From: Terriglobales bacterium
GTDB lineage: Bacteria; Acidobacteriota; Terriglobia; Terriglobales; Acidobacteriaceae
Assembly: GCA_035651995.1 (NCBI GenBank)
Contig: DASRER010000028.1
Span: forward strand, 82,657-146,656
Direction of reading: 5' to 3'
Length of the DNA stretch: 64,000 nucleotides
Positions 17,666 to 24,692 of this stretch are shown piece after piece. The notes under the pieces were generated by a model. That model saw only the letters and a list, made by a program, of their open reading frames with translations. It did not search any database and was not told the DNA's origin. Position numbers and translations under genes: made by a program. Every line of letters starts with the position of its first letter. The stretch's first letter is position 1.

Positions 17666-18319
17666 TCATAGCTGGCCGCGGTGTTCGAGGCGTTTGTAAT
17701 AAACGAGCGAATGGACGATGGGAACGCCGCCGGCAAGCATGAGCACGACGAGCGGCGCCCAGAAGTTGCGGATGATGAGCGTGAGCAGCAGGCCCACGAT
17801 GCCGCCGGCGATGAACCATTTGGCGGCGAAGACATGGGTGGCGTGCCACACCTCCTCGCTGGCCAGAGTCCAGGGTGTGCGAATGCCGACGTAGAAGTTG
17901 CGGCGCAGGCGCGGCAGGAAGGCGCCGAGCACGGCGAAGAGTCCGCAAACGGCCCCGGTGATTGCCATGTTCATGTTGAGGTGACGGCCGGTGGCAGCGG
18001 TGAGGATGAGCGCGTGAATCGCCGCGAGAAAGCCGAGGACGACGAGCAGCACCTGGAGGTAAACGGCGCCGTTGGCGCGTCCGTTGACTTCGAACTTGCG
18101 CGGCGAGAGCCAGGGCAGCGCAGCGAAGAGCAGCGTCATGGCGGCCATGATGGCGGGCACGAAGAGCGCGGCGAAGAGCCGGCTGCCGTATCCGTTGACT
18201 TGACCCTGCGCGTTCCAATGCATGGGCACCCGCTCGGGCAGCGAGGAATAGAGCACGACGCTGGAGGCGAGGGCGACGAGGACGAAAACGGCGGCGAAGA
18301 CGTAGTAACGCGTTTTCAT
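17666..18319 (-). CDS. SdpI/DUF1648 family membrane protein
   Basis: 217 residues, six or so membrane segments. The DUF1648 signature LPERVPMHWNAQGQVNGYGS (about 35-54) is followed by the SdpI part with GIRTPWTLASEEVWHATHV. In Bacillus subtilis SdpI gives immunity to the SdpC killing factor and senses it for an ArsR-type repressor. Here no sdpC is visible. ATG 18319 overlaps the stop of the preceding 56-residue membrane protein by four bases (ATGA), so the two are translationally coupled. Confidence 0.85.
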   Translation of the reverse strand: MKTRYYVFAAVFVLVALASSVVLYSSLPERVPMHWNAQGQVNGYGSRLFAALFVPAIMAAMTLLFAALPWLSPRKFEVNGRANGAVYLQVLLVVLGFLAAIHALILTAATGRHLNMNMAITGAVCGLFAVLGAFLPRLRRNFYVGIRTPWTLASEEVWHATHVFAAKWFIAGGIVGLLLTLIIRNFWAPLVVLMLAGGVPIVHSLVYYKRLEHRGQL

Positions 18320-18486
18320 GATTGACGTCCTTCCACGAACCACTTCAGGTAGAGCACGCCGGCGGCGTTGGTGATGAGCATGGCGGCGATGGCGGCCAGC
18401 GCCGGGACCTTGCCGGCGAACATGCCCACCGCGGCGGCGACGGCGACGGCCAGGATGAGGATTCGGATTGTGAGTTTGGTGGTCAT
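18316..18486 (-). CDS. 56-residue membrane protein coupled to SdpI-like gene
   Basis: Two hydrophobic segments (IRILILAVAVAAAVGMFAG and ALAAIAAMLITNAAGVLYLK) make a small helical hairpin protein ending FVEGRQS. No family is recognised. The four-base overlap with the SdpI-like start supports expression as a pair. It could be an accessory subunit. Confidence 0.65.
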   Translation of the reverse strand: MTTKLTIRILILAVAVAAAVGMFAGKVPALAAIAAMLITNAAGVLYLKWFVEGRQS

Positions 18487-18675
18487 TGCGTTCTCGCTTT
18501 GCGGGCGGGGCTGAAGCCCCGGGTTGTTTCCTCCTTTATTCACCGGGTTGGAGCCGGGTGCTGCCACCCGTTCCCCCATCTGGCCAACTGCGGGCCAGAT
18601 GTGGGGCACCGTCGAGGTCCGTGGTCTGGCGCCGGCGGGCGAGGTCGCCCGCCGCTACACGGTCGAGTGGTCTCA
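18487..18675. repeat. Palindrome cluster between flotillin and SdpI-like genes
   Basis: Contains GGGGCTGAAGCCCC (18507-18520), a hairpin CCCCATCTGGCC/GGCCAGATGTGGGG (about 18575-18606), and GGCGGGCGAGGTCGCCCGCC (about 18632-18651) followed by GCTACA. All three belong to families seen elsewhere in the window. Confidence 0.65.
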
Positions 18676-20118
18676 TCACGCGCCTGCCTTCGCGCCGCCG
18701 CTGTCGCCGGGGCGCGGACCCTTGTCGCCGATCTGGCGGACTTTGCCGAGGAGTTCGGACATCTGCATGCCGGAAAGGGCCTCGAACAGGGCCGGGACCT
18801 GCGCGGCGATCCTGGCCATGTCGCCGGTGATCTTGTGAGCGCCGGCGGCGCCGTTTTCGCCGGTGGAGACGATGGTGATCTTGTCCACGTTGGCGAGCGG
18901 CGACGACATGGCGCGCACGACCTCGGGCAAGCCGGTGATGAGCTTGTCCACGACGGCGGCCTGGTTGTACTCCTGGTAGGCCTCGGCCTTGACGTTCATC
19001 GCCCTGGCTTCGGCTTCGCCCTTCTTGAAGATGATTTCGGCTTCGGCCTCGCCGGTGGCGCGGGTGGCGCTGGCGCGGCCTTCGGCTTCGATCATGAGGC
19101 GCTGCTTTTCAGCGGCGGCGAGCTGCTCGATGCGCGCGCGCTCGACCTCGGCGGCCTTGAGGACGCTGGCGATCAGCTCCTTTTCGTGGCGCAGGATTTC
19201 CGCTTCCTGCACCTTGATCTGCTGCTCTTTCTCCACCTGCTGCACGCGGACGGCTTCGGCGGTGACCTGCTGCTGCATGATGTTGGCCTGGATCTCGTAG
19301 GCCTTGTCGGCCGTGGCCTGCTTTTTCCTGGTGGCTTCCTGGTATTCGGCGCGATTGATCTCCAAATCGCGCTGCGCCTGGGCCTGCTTGGACATGGAAA
19401 TGGTTTCGGCGAGGACGCGCTCCTGGTCGGCTTGCGCCTTGGCGATGGCGGCTTCGCGCTGGGCGAGAGCGCGCCTGATGGCGGTGTCGCGCTCGGCTTC
19501 GGCGGCGGCGACGTCGGCGTCGCGCTTGATGCGGGCGACGTCGGGGCGTCCCATGTTGGTGATGTACTCGTTCTTGTCGCGGACCTCCTTAATGGTGAAG
19601 GAAACGACCTCGAGGCCCATCTTGTTCATGTCGTCGGCGCAGGTGGAGCGCATGCGCTCGGCGACCATCTCGGGTTGCTTCACGATTTCTTCCACCGTGA
19701 GCTGGCCGATGATGCCGCGCAGGTGGCCTTCCATCACCAGGCGGATGAGGCCTTCGCGCTCCTGCGGCGGCTTGGTGAGGAACTGCTCGGCCGCGGTGAG
19801 GATGGATTCCTTGTCGGACTTGACTTTTATTTGAGCGACGGCCTCGACGGTGACGGCCACGCCCTGGCGGGTGTACAGGTCCTGCTGCGGCGCGACGTCG
19901 AACGACATCAGTTCGAGCGAGAGGTCGCGGCAGGTCTCAACCATGGGGAAGATGACCGTGCCGCCACCCGACACGATGCGCGTGCCGCGAAATCCGTAGA
20001 CGACCAGCGCCTGGTGCGGGCCGGCTTTGCGGTAGAGCTGCGTGAGCACGATCATCAGCGTGAACGTGCCGAAGATCAGCAGCGCGATGACGGTCCATGC
20101 TCCAGTTGTGAGTTCCAT
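18676..20118 (-). CDS. Flotillin-like membrane scaffold protein
   Basis: 480 residues. One N-terminal membrane segment (about residues 8-28) is followed by a SPFH/PHB domain (GGGTVIFPMVETCRDLSLEL, then MVETC..QGVAVTVEAVAQIKV). A long Ala/Glu/Gln-rich coiled-coil region with EAEGRASATRATGEAEAEII follows, then a flotillin C-terminus. It organises membrane microdomains. A strong GGAGGAC site precedes the ATG. It follows an NfeD-like gene, the standard partner of prokaryotic flotillins. Confidence 0.93.
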   Translation of the reverse strand: MELTTGAWTVIALLIFGTFTLMIVLTQLYRKAGPHQALVVYGFRGTRIVSGGGTVIFPMVETCRDLSLELMSFDVAPQQDLYTRQGVAVTVEAVAQIKVKSDKESILTAAEQFLTKPPQEREGLIRLVMEGHLRGIIGQLTVEEIVKQPEMVAERMRSTCADDMNKMGLEVVSFTIKEVRDKNEYITNMGRPDVARIKRDADVAAAEAERDTAIRRALAQREAAIAKAQADQERVLAETISMSKQAQAQRDLEINRAEYQEATRKKQATADKAYEIQANIMQQQVTAEAVRVQQVEKEQQIKVQEAEILRHEKELIASVLKAAEVERARIEQLAAAEKQRLMIEAEGRASATRATGEAEAEIIFKKGEAEARAMNVKAEAYQEYNQAAVVDKLITGLPEVVRAMSSPLANVDKITIVSTGENGAAGAHKITGDMARIAAQVPALFEALSGMQMSELLGKVRQIGDKGPRPGDSGGAKAGA

Positions 20119-20127
20119 AAGTCCTCC

Positions 20128-20186
20128 GTTGAGTTCCCGGTCCTCAGTTCTCGGTCCTCGGGTCCTCAGTTCTCAGTTCTCGGTAA
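20128..20186. repeat. GTCCTCAGTTCTCGG word tract
   Basis: Degenerate repeats of CCTCAGTTCTCGG in the 198-base gap between the NfeD-like and flotillin genes. A CGGGCGAGGGCGCCGGTCG-type palindrome lies at 20273-20292. Confidence 0.5.
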
Positions 20187-20316
20187 GAAACCGTTTGTGC
20201 GGGCTGTTCGCTTGCACCTTTCGCCACAAAGAGCGCGAACGGTTGGGGCAGCCGATTCATCGTTGCTTGCCGACGGGCGAGGGCGCCGGTCGTTACACGG
20301 CAAAAAGTTTGGCGGC

Positions 20317-20979
20317 TCATAGATCCTTCTTCTCTGGCGCGGCGCGGTCGAAGGCGTGTTCGCCGGCCAGTTCTTCCCAGCGGCGGACGTAGGCCAGGCC
20401 GCGCTCGTAGCGGGTAATCACGACTTCAGTTCCCTTGGGGATGGCGGCGCCGTCGTCGCTGCGGGCGCCGGAGACGCGGCGCGTGCCGGCCTGGGAGAAG
20501 ATGATCTCGCCGGTGCCTCCGCCTTCGCGGATGGGCACGTTGACGGTGCCGAGCACGCCGATGCGGTCGTAGTCGGCGGCGTCCAAGGAGCGCTCGCAGG
20601 AGAGCAGCTTAACCAGGAACCAGAAGATGATCGAGGCGCCTACCAATCCGCCGAGAACGGCGGCGATGAAGCCGAAGACGACCTGCACGTGTCCGTAGTG
20701 GGTAAGCAGGTATCCGGCGCCGCCGAACCAGGCGAGGAAGGCGACGATCGTCGAAAAATTCAGGAACGGAACCTCGGTTTCGGCGTGCGCGCCGTGGGCG
20801 TGGACACCCGTGGCGTGCGCATGCACGCCGCCGACGTGCGCATGGCCGTTACCGAAATGCGGCAGGCGCCAGCCGGCGGGAAGGTGCAGGTGGAACTGCA
20901 TGGCGCCGAGCAGGAACGACAGCATGACCAGCGCGAAGCCGACGATGAAACAGACGAGATAGAAGGAGGCGAAATTCAT
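20317..20979 (-). CDS. NfeD-like membrane protein, flotillin partner
   Basis: 220 residues. The first membrane segment (FYLVCFIVGFALVMLSFLLG) is followed by a His-rich loop with repeated VHAHATGVHAHGAHAE, then two more membrane segments. The C-terminal OB-fold-like part contains GVLGTVNVPIREGGGTGEII and GTEVVITRYERGLAYVRRWE. This resembles the short NfeD1b type (B. subtilis YuaF), usually encoded beside flotillin. The His cluster could bind metal, which is inference. Its ATG overlaps the XRE gene stop by four bases. Confidence 0.8.
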   Translation of the reverse strand: MNFASFYLVCFIVGFALVMLSFLLGAMQFHLHLPAGWRLPHFGNGHAHVGGVHAHATGVHAHGAHAETEVPFLNFSTIVAFLAWFGGAGYLLTHYGHVQVVFGFIAAVLGGLVGASIIFWFLVKLLSCERSLDAADYDRIGVLGTVNVPIREGGGTGEIIFSQAGTRRVSGARSDDGAAIPKGTEVVITRYERGLAYVRRWEELAGEHAFDRAAPEKKDL

Positions 20980-21479
20980 TGCGAGTCACCTTCCTTTTGT
21001 GGTTTCGCGCGGCGCTCCGGACGTAATACGTGCAACAAGCGGTCGACGAGCTCGGGGTTTTCCAGGATGGCGCCGAGCAGGACGATGCACTTGCGCGAAT
21101 CTTGGTGGCGGGCGACGGCGAGGAGCGCCTGGCAGACTTCGGCGTCTTTGCGGAAGCGCTCGGCGCCGTTGATGAGCCACATGTCGAGCTTGTCTTCGAT
21201 GGCGCGCAGGTCGGAGATGAGCTCGGTGTGGTAGCCCTCGGGGTCGCTCACCAGGTAGCCGGGGTGCACGTTGAAAAAACGCGCCAGCAGCGTGCGCGAC
21301 TTGTTGGTGAGGTGCGGGCGCGCGCCGCTCTCGATTTGCGAGAGATAGGACTGGCTGAGGCCCTCGCCGAGGTCGCGCTTGATGGCGCGCACGACCTCCT
21401 GCTGGGTCATCTCGCGGTCCATGCCGCGGAGCGTGCCCTCGACGTGGCGGAGGTAGCGGATTTTTTCGCCGAGGTTCAT
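20976..21479 (-). CDS. XRE-family transcriptional regulator
   Basis: 167 residues. An N-terminal helix-turn-helix reads TQQEVVRAIKRDLGEGLSQS then YLSQIESGARPHLT. The C-terminal half is helical and unassigned (FFNVHPGYLVSDPEGYHTEL). The ATG 21479 start gives a protein beginning MNLGEKIRYLRHVEG, typical of the fold; the longer frame runs into tandem repeat DNA. It is the first gene of the NfeD-flotillin unit. A perfect 24-base palindrome over its own -10 box suggests autoregulation. Confidence 0.85.
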   Translation of the reverse strand: MNLGEKIRYLRHVEGTLRGMDREMTQQEVVRAIKRDLGEGLSQSYLSQIESGARPHLTNKSRTLLARFFNVHPGYLVSDPEGYHTELISDLRAIEDKLDMWLINGAERFRKDAEVCQALLAVARHQDSRKCIVLLGAILENPELVDRLLHVLRPERRAKPQKEGDSQ

Positions 21480-21490
21480 GAGAATCGGCC

Positions 21491-21544
21491 GGTGGCCGTT
21501 GGCCCCGGTGGCACGTTGGCCCCGGTGGCACGTTGGCCCCGGTG
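21491..21544. repeat. 17-base tandem repeat in XRE leader
   Basis: Just over three head-to-tail copies of GGTGGCACGTTGGCCCC (the first copy lacks one base) lie between the XRE start codon and its promoter, so they would be in the 5' untranslated region. Confidence 0.85.
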
Positions 21545-21555
21545 TCGCAATTACT

Positions 21556-21594
21556 AATTGCAATATTAATATTGCAATTTGTGAATCACGTCAA
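21556..21594 (-). promoter_or_regulatory. XRE promoter with overlapping 24-base palindrome
   Basis: On the minus strand TTGACG (21589-21594) and TATTAA (21566-21571) are spaced 17 bases. A perfect inverted repeat with arms AATTGCAATATT and AATATTGCAATT spans 21556-21579 and is centred on the -10 box. It is an AT-only-like island within very GC-rich DNA. A bound dimer would block RNA polymerase. Confidence 0.75.
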
Positions 21595-21665
21595 GACCTG
21601 GATTTCCCTTCCCTGCTAGCGGTTACCGACGACCTTTGGAAAAAGACCCGGCGCGCGCGAGGTGC

Positions 21666-21710
21666 TTGACAGAACCGGCCGCAGCGTATATAACCGTTAC
21701 GTTATATAAT
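21666..21710 (+). promoter_or_regulatory. ArsR-gene promoter with inverted-repeat operator
   Basis: TTGACA (21666-21671) and TATAAC (21689-21694) are spaced exactly 17. TATAAC (21689-21694) and GTTATA (21701-21706) form an inverted repeat with a six-base spacer over and just after the -10 box, the usual place for an ArsR repressor site. TATAAT at 21705-21710 follows. Confidence 0.7.
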
Positions 21711-21725
21711 CTAGGAGTTATGCAC

Positions 21726-22124
21726 ATGACCCAATCGGAGCAACTGGACGCGACGTTTGCGGCGCTGGCCGATCCGACGCGGCGGGCGATCCTGGCGCGG
21801 CTGGCGTCGGGCGCGGCGTCGGTCCAGGACCTGGCGAGGCCGTTCGAGATGAGCCAGCCGGCAATCTCCAGGCACCTGAAGGTGCTGGAGAGAGCGGGGC
21901 TGATTTCAGCGGGGCGGGAGGCGCAGCGGCGGCCGCGGCGGATCGAGGCCCGGCCGCTGGCGGAGGCGAACCAGTGGCTGGAGAACTATCGGGAGCTGTG
22001 GGAGGCGCGCTTCGAGAAACTGGACGCGCTGCTGGACGAAATGAAGCCGGTAAACAAGGGGCCGAAACGGACATTGAAACAAAAAACCGGGCGCGGAGGC
22101 GCTGACAAAGGAGAGAAGCAATGA
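21726..22124 (+). CDS. ArsR-family repressor of SRPBCC pair
   Basis: 132 residues. Winged helix: DATFAALADPTRRAILARLA, SVQDLARPFEMSQPAISRHL, KVLERAGLI. There are no Cys metal sites, so it belongs to the non-metal ArsR group normally paired with AHSA1/SRPBCC genes (SdpR-like). AGGAG at 21713-21717 is eight bases before ATG 21726; ATG 21720 is closer to it. The stop overlaps the next ATG by four bases. It probably represses its own operon through the inverted repeat upstream. Confidence 0.9.
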   Translation: MTQSEQLDATFAALADPTRRAILARLASGAASVQDLARPFEMSQPAISRHLKVLERAGLISAGREAQRRPRRIEARPLAEANQWLENYRELWEARFEKLDALLDEMKPVNKGPKRTLKQKTGRGGADKGEKQ

Positions 22125-22618
22125 GCAACACGGGAAACCTGAAGGTGGAAGCACGCGGGGACCACGAGGTGGTGTTCACGCGAACGTTCGACGCGCCCGC
22201 CGCCCTGGTGTTTGACGCTCACACCAAGCCGGAGCTGGTAAAGCGGTGGATGCTGGGGCCGGAAGGCTGGACGATGCCGGTGTGCGAGATCGATCTGCGG
22301 GTGGGCGGAACATACCGGTATGTGTGGCGGCACCCGAAGAAGGGCGAGATGGGGCTGGGGGGCACGTTTCGCGAGATCGCGCGGCCGCACCGCATCGTGC
22401 ACACAGAAAAGTTCGACCAGCCGTGGTATCCGGGCGAGGCGGTGGTCACGACGTTGTTCGAGGAGCAGGGCGGCAAGACCACGATGACGATGGTCATGTG
22501 GCTGGAGTCGAAGGAGGGGCGCGATGGCGTGCTGAAGTCGGGTATGGAGACCGGCATGGAGACCAGCTACCAGCGACTGGATGCGATCGTGGCCGAGCAG
22601 CTGGCCGGGAAGAAGTAA
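22121..22618 (+). CDS. AHSA1/SRPBCC domain protein
   Basis: 165 residues. FTRTFDAPAALVFDAHTKPE then LVKRWMLGPEGWTMPVCEID is the typical start of the AHSA1-like helix-grip fold, which binds hydrophobic ligands. It is translationally coupled to the ArsR gene. Such pairs are common, and the ligand is generally unknown. A word tract and a terminator follow. Confidence 0.9.
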   Translation: MSNTGNLKVEARGDHEVVFTRTFDAPAALVFDAHTKPELVKRWMLGPEGWTMPVCEIDLRVGGTYRYVWRHPKKGEMGLGGTFREIARPHRIVHTEKFDQPWYPGEAVVTTLFEEQGGKTTMTMVMWLESKEGRDGVLKSGMETGMETSYQRLDAIVAEQLAGKK

Positions 22619-22620
22619 GA

Positions 22621-22657
22621 ACTTACCGCGGATTTACGCGGATGAACGCAGATCCAA
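22621..22657. repeat. GGATGAACGC word tract
   Basis: CTTACCGCGGATTTACGCGG followed by ATGAACGCAGATCC. Same family as 5038-5068, 6353-6378, 29941-29995 and 60681-60739. Confidence 0.6.
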
Positions 22658-22663
22658 TTCATC

Positions 22664-22696
22664 AGGGCAGGGCGAAACAGTGCTCTGCCCTTTTTT
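22664..22696 (+). terminator. Rho-independent terminator after AHSA1 gene
   Basis: AGGGCAG (22664-22670) pairs with CTGCCC (22685-22690), followed by TTTTTT. The U-run touches the stop codon of the convergent PPK2 gene. Confidence 0.75.
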
Positions 22697-23562
22697 CATT
22701 TCGTGAGTTCCTTGCGGATGGATTGCAGCTCGCGGCGGCGGGCGGCGTCGAGCTTGGGATAGGTGATGTCGAGCCCGGCCAAGGTTTCCAGCAGCACCTG
22801 GGAGACGATGAGCCGGGCATTTTTCTTGTCGTCGGCCGGGACGATGTACCAGGGCGCGAATTTGGTGCTGGTCTGGGCAATGCAGTCTGCATAGGCGCGC
22901 TGGTAGTCGCTCCAGTACGTCCGCTCCTGAACGTCGGCCATGCTGAACTTCCAGTTGCGCTGCGGGTCGTCCATGCGCTGGAGCAGGCGGCGGGCCTGCT
23001 CGTCGCGGGAGATGTGGAGGAAGATCTTGACGATGCGGGTGCCGTTGCGGTGGAGGTGCTTTTCGTGGTGGTTGATGGAGGTGAAGCGGTGGCGCCAGAT
23101 TTTCCCGTCGCTGAGCACGTCTTGCGGCAACGGCTCGGCGCGCAGAACTTCAGGATGCACGCGGACGACGAGCACTTCTTCGTAATACGAGCGGTTGAAG
23201 ATGCCGATGTGCCCGCGCTGCGGCAGGCGGCGGGTAGTGCGCCAGAGAAAGTCGTGCTGGAGCTCTTCGTCGTTGGGCTGCTTGAAGGCGTAGGCGCGGC
23301 AGCCGAGCGGATTCAATCCCGACATGACGTGCTTGATGGCGCCGTCTTTGCCGGCGGCGTCCATGCCCTGGAAGATGACGAGCACGGCGTAGCGGCCGTG
23401 CGCGTAGAGGCGCGCCTGCGCCTCGGTGAGCCGCGAACGATGGTCATCGAGGATGCGCTCGTAGTCCTGTTTGGATTTGTAGTGAGGCCCGACGCGCGTG
23501 GGCCATTCGGCCAGGTCGATCCTGGCGTCGCGCGCGCGGAAGTCTTTGAGCTTGATCTTCAT
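22696..23562 (-). CDS. Polyphosphate kinase 2 family protein
   Basis: 288 residues, one PPK2 domain. Walker A-like GMDAAGKDG, then HVMSGLNPLGCRAYAFKQP, then the lid and Walker B region with GIFNRSYYEEVLVVRVHPE and RRLLQRMDDPQRNWKFS. These enzymes move phosphate between polyphosphate and nucleotides. The single-domain layout and SGLNPLGCRAY segment fit the polyphosphate:nucleotide phosphotransferase subgroup (often class III, AMP/ADP), but class cannot be fixed by eye. ATG 23562 is two bases after the permease stop, so it may be co-transcribed with the ABC permease genes. Confidence 0.9.
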   Translation of the reverse strand: MKIKLKDFRARDARIDLAEWPTRVGPHYKSKQDYERILDDHRSRLTEAQARLYAHGRYAVLVIFQGMDAAGKDGAIKHVMSGLNPLGCRAYAFKQPNDEELQHDFLWRTTRRLPQRGHIGIFNRSYYEEVLVVRVHPEVLRAEPLPQDVLSDGKIWRHRFTSINHHEKHLHRNGTRIVKIFLHISRDEQARRLLQRMDDPQRNWKFSMADVQERTYWSDYQRAYADCIAQTSTKFAPWYIVPADDKKNARLIVSQVLLETLAGLDITYPKLDAARRRELQSIRKELTK

Positions 23563-23564
23563 CC

Positions 23565-24410
23565 CTACAGTCCGGCCTCGAGGCGGGCGCGCGGGTCGAG
23601 GTAGTCGCGCAGGGCGTCGCCGACGAAGTTGAAGCTGAGCACGGCGAGCATGACGGTGACGGCGGGAAAGAGGACCAGGTGCGGGGCGTCGAACAGGTGG
23701 GAGCGGCCGTCGTTGAGCATGGAGCCCCAGCTGGCGGTGGGGGGCGTGACCCCGAGTCCGAGGAAGCTCATGGTGGCTTCGGCGAGGACGGCGCCGGCCA
23801 TGCCGATGGCGGCCTGCACGATGACCGGCTGGATCATGTTGGGAAGGATGTGGCGGATGATGACGCGCGCGTCGGAGGCGCCGAGGGCGCGGGCGGCTTC
23901 GACGAATTCGCGTTCGCGCGTGGCCAGCACCTGCGCGCGGACCAGGCGCGCGTAGCCCACCCATCCGCCAAGCGCGAGCGCGAGGATGAGGTTCAGCAGG
24001 CCGGGTCCGAGAAAGGCGACGAAGGCGATGGCGAGCAGGATGCCGGGGAAGGAGAGGAAGGCGTTCATCACGATGACGTTGACGAAGCGGTCGACGCGTC
24101 CGCCGTAGTATCCGGCGATGGAGCCGATGACCAGGCCGAGCAGGAGCGAGGCGGTGACGACGCTCGCGCCGACCAGCATGGAGACGCGCGCGCCGTAGAG
24201 GATGCGGGCGTAGATGTCGCGCCCGAGTTCGTCGGTGCCGAACCAGTGCGCGGCGGATGGGCGCTGAAGGCGGTCGGGCAGGCTGATGGCGGCGGGATCG
24301 TGGCCCGCGAGCAGCGGCGCGAACAGCGCGCCGGCGATGAAGATCGCGACCATCACGACGCCGGCGGCGGCGAGCGGGTGGGCGCGGGCGAGTTGGAAGC
24401 TCGTGGTCAC
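23565..24410 (-). CDS. Peptide/nickel-type ABC permease, DppC/OppC
   Basis: 281 residues, six membrane segments. N-terminal HWFGTDELGRDIYARILYGAR and the EAA loop EFVEAARALGASDARVIIRH mark DppC/OppC permeases. It pairs with the DppB-like gene at 24693. No ATPase or binding protein is in the window, so substrate is open. PPK2 follows after two bases. Confidence 0.93.
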   Translation of the reverse strand: MTTSFQLARAHPLAAAGVVMVAIFIAGALFAPLLAGHDPAAISLPDRLQRPSAAHWFGTDELGRDIYARILYGARVSMLVGASVVTASLLLGLVIGSIAGYYGGRVDRFVNVIVMNAFLSFPGILLAIAFVAFLGPGLLNLILALALGGWVGYARLVRAQVLATREREFVEAARALGASDARVIIRHILPNMIQPVIVQAAIGMAGAVLAEATMSFLGLGVTPPTASWGSMLNDGRSHLFDAPHLVLFPAVTVMLAVLSFNFVGDALRDYLDPRARLEAGL

Positions 24411-24580
24411 GTTCGCGAAGGCTCAGTCGTCCCTGCGGGACTCCATTATCTACTTACAACGTGCCCAGCACCGGGTGCTGGGCCACATTCAGCCGGCCTT
24501 CGGGCCGATACAGGCCGGGGCCAAGGCCCGACCCGATTGAGTTCGGCTGCCACCGGGCCCAAAGCGCGGCGCTCCCACCG
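24411..24580. repeat. Dispersed hairpin repeat
   Basis: GTCGTCCCTGCGGGACTCC, then a perfect hairpin GCCCAGCACC/GGGTGCTGGGC with ACATTCAGCCGGCCTTCGGG. Related copies at about 10865-10935 and 32860-32935 share the GCGGGACCGG lead and the ACATTCAGCCGCCCTTC tail. Confidence 0.65.
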
Positions 24581-24640
24581 TCACCTCCCTGCTCCCTTGT
24601 TGAGGAGGAGCACGGCGGCGATCAGGAGGGCCTTGCGCAT
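24581..24640 (-). CDS. Possible 19-residue hydrophobic peptide
   Basis: MRKALLIAAVLLLNKGAGR lies between the two permease genes, 52 bases after the DppB stop. It looks like a signal-peptide-like segment. It may be a real micropeptide, a leader peptide or the relic of a longer gene; no clear ribosome binding site is seen. Confidence 0.25.
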   Translation of the reverse strand: MRKALLIAAVLLLNKGAGR

Positions 24641-24692
24641 TTCAGTTCCCAGACGCTACAGCGCGCGAAGCCGGGCAGTTCGCGCTCACTGG

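Noticed and set aside
18322..20322. 666-codon open frame opposite flotillin
   Set aside because: Shadow of the flotillin gene; its start lies inside the SdpI-like region and it has no recognisable domain.
21491..21544. CRISPR-like repeats
   Set aside because: The 17-base units are directly adjacent without spacers and no cas gene is near. It is a simple tandem repeat.
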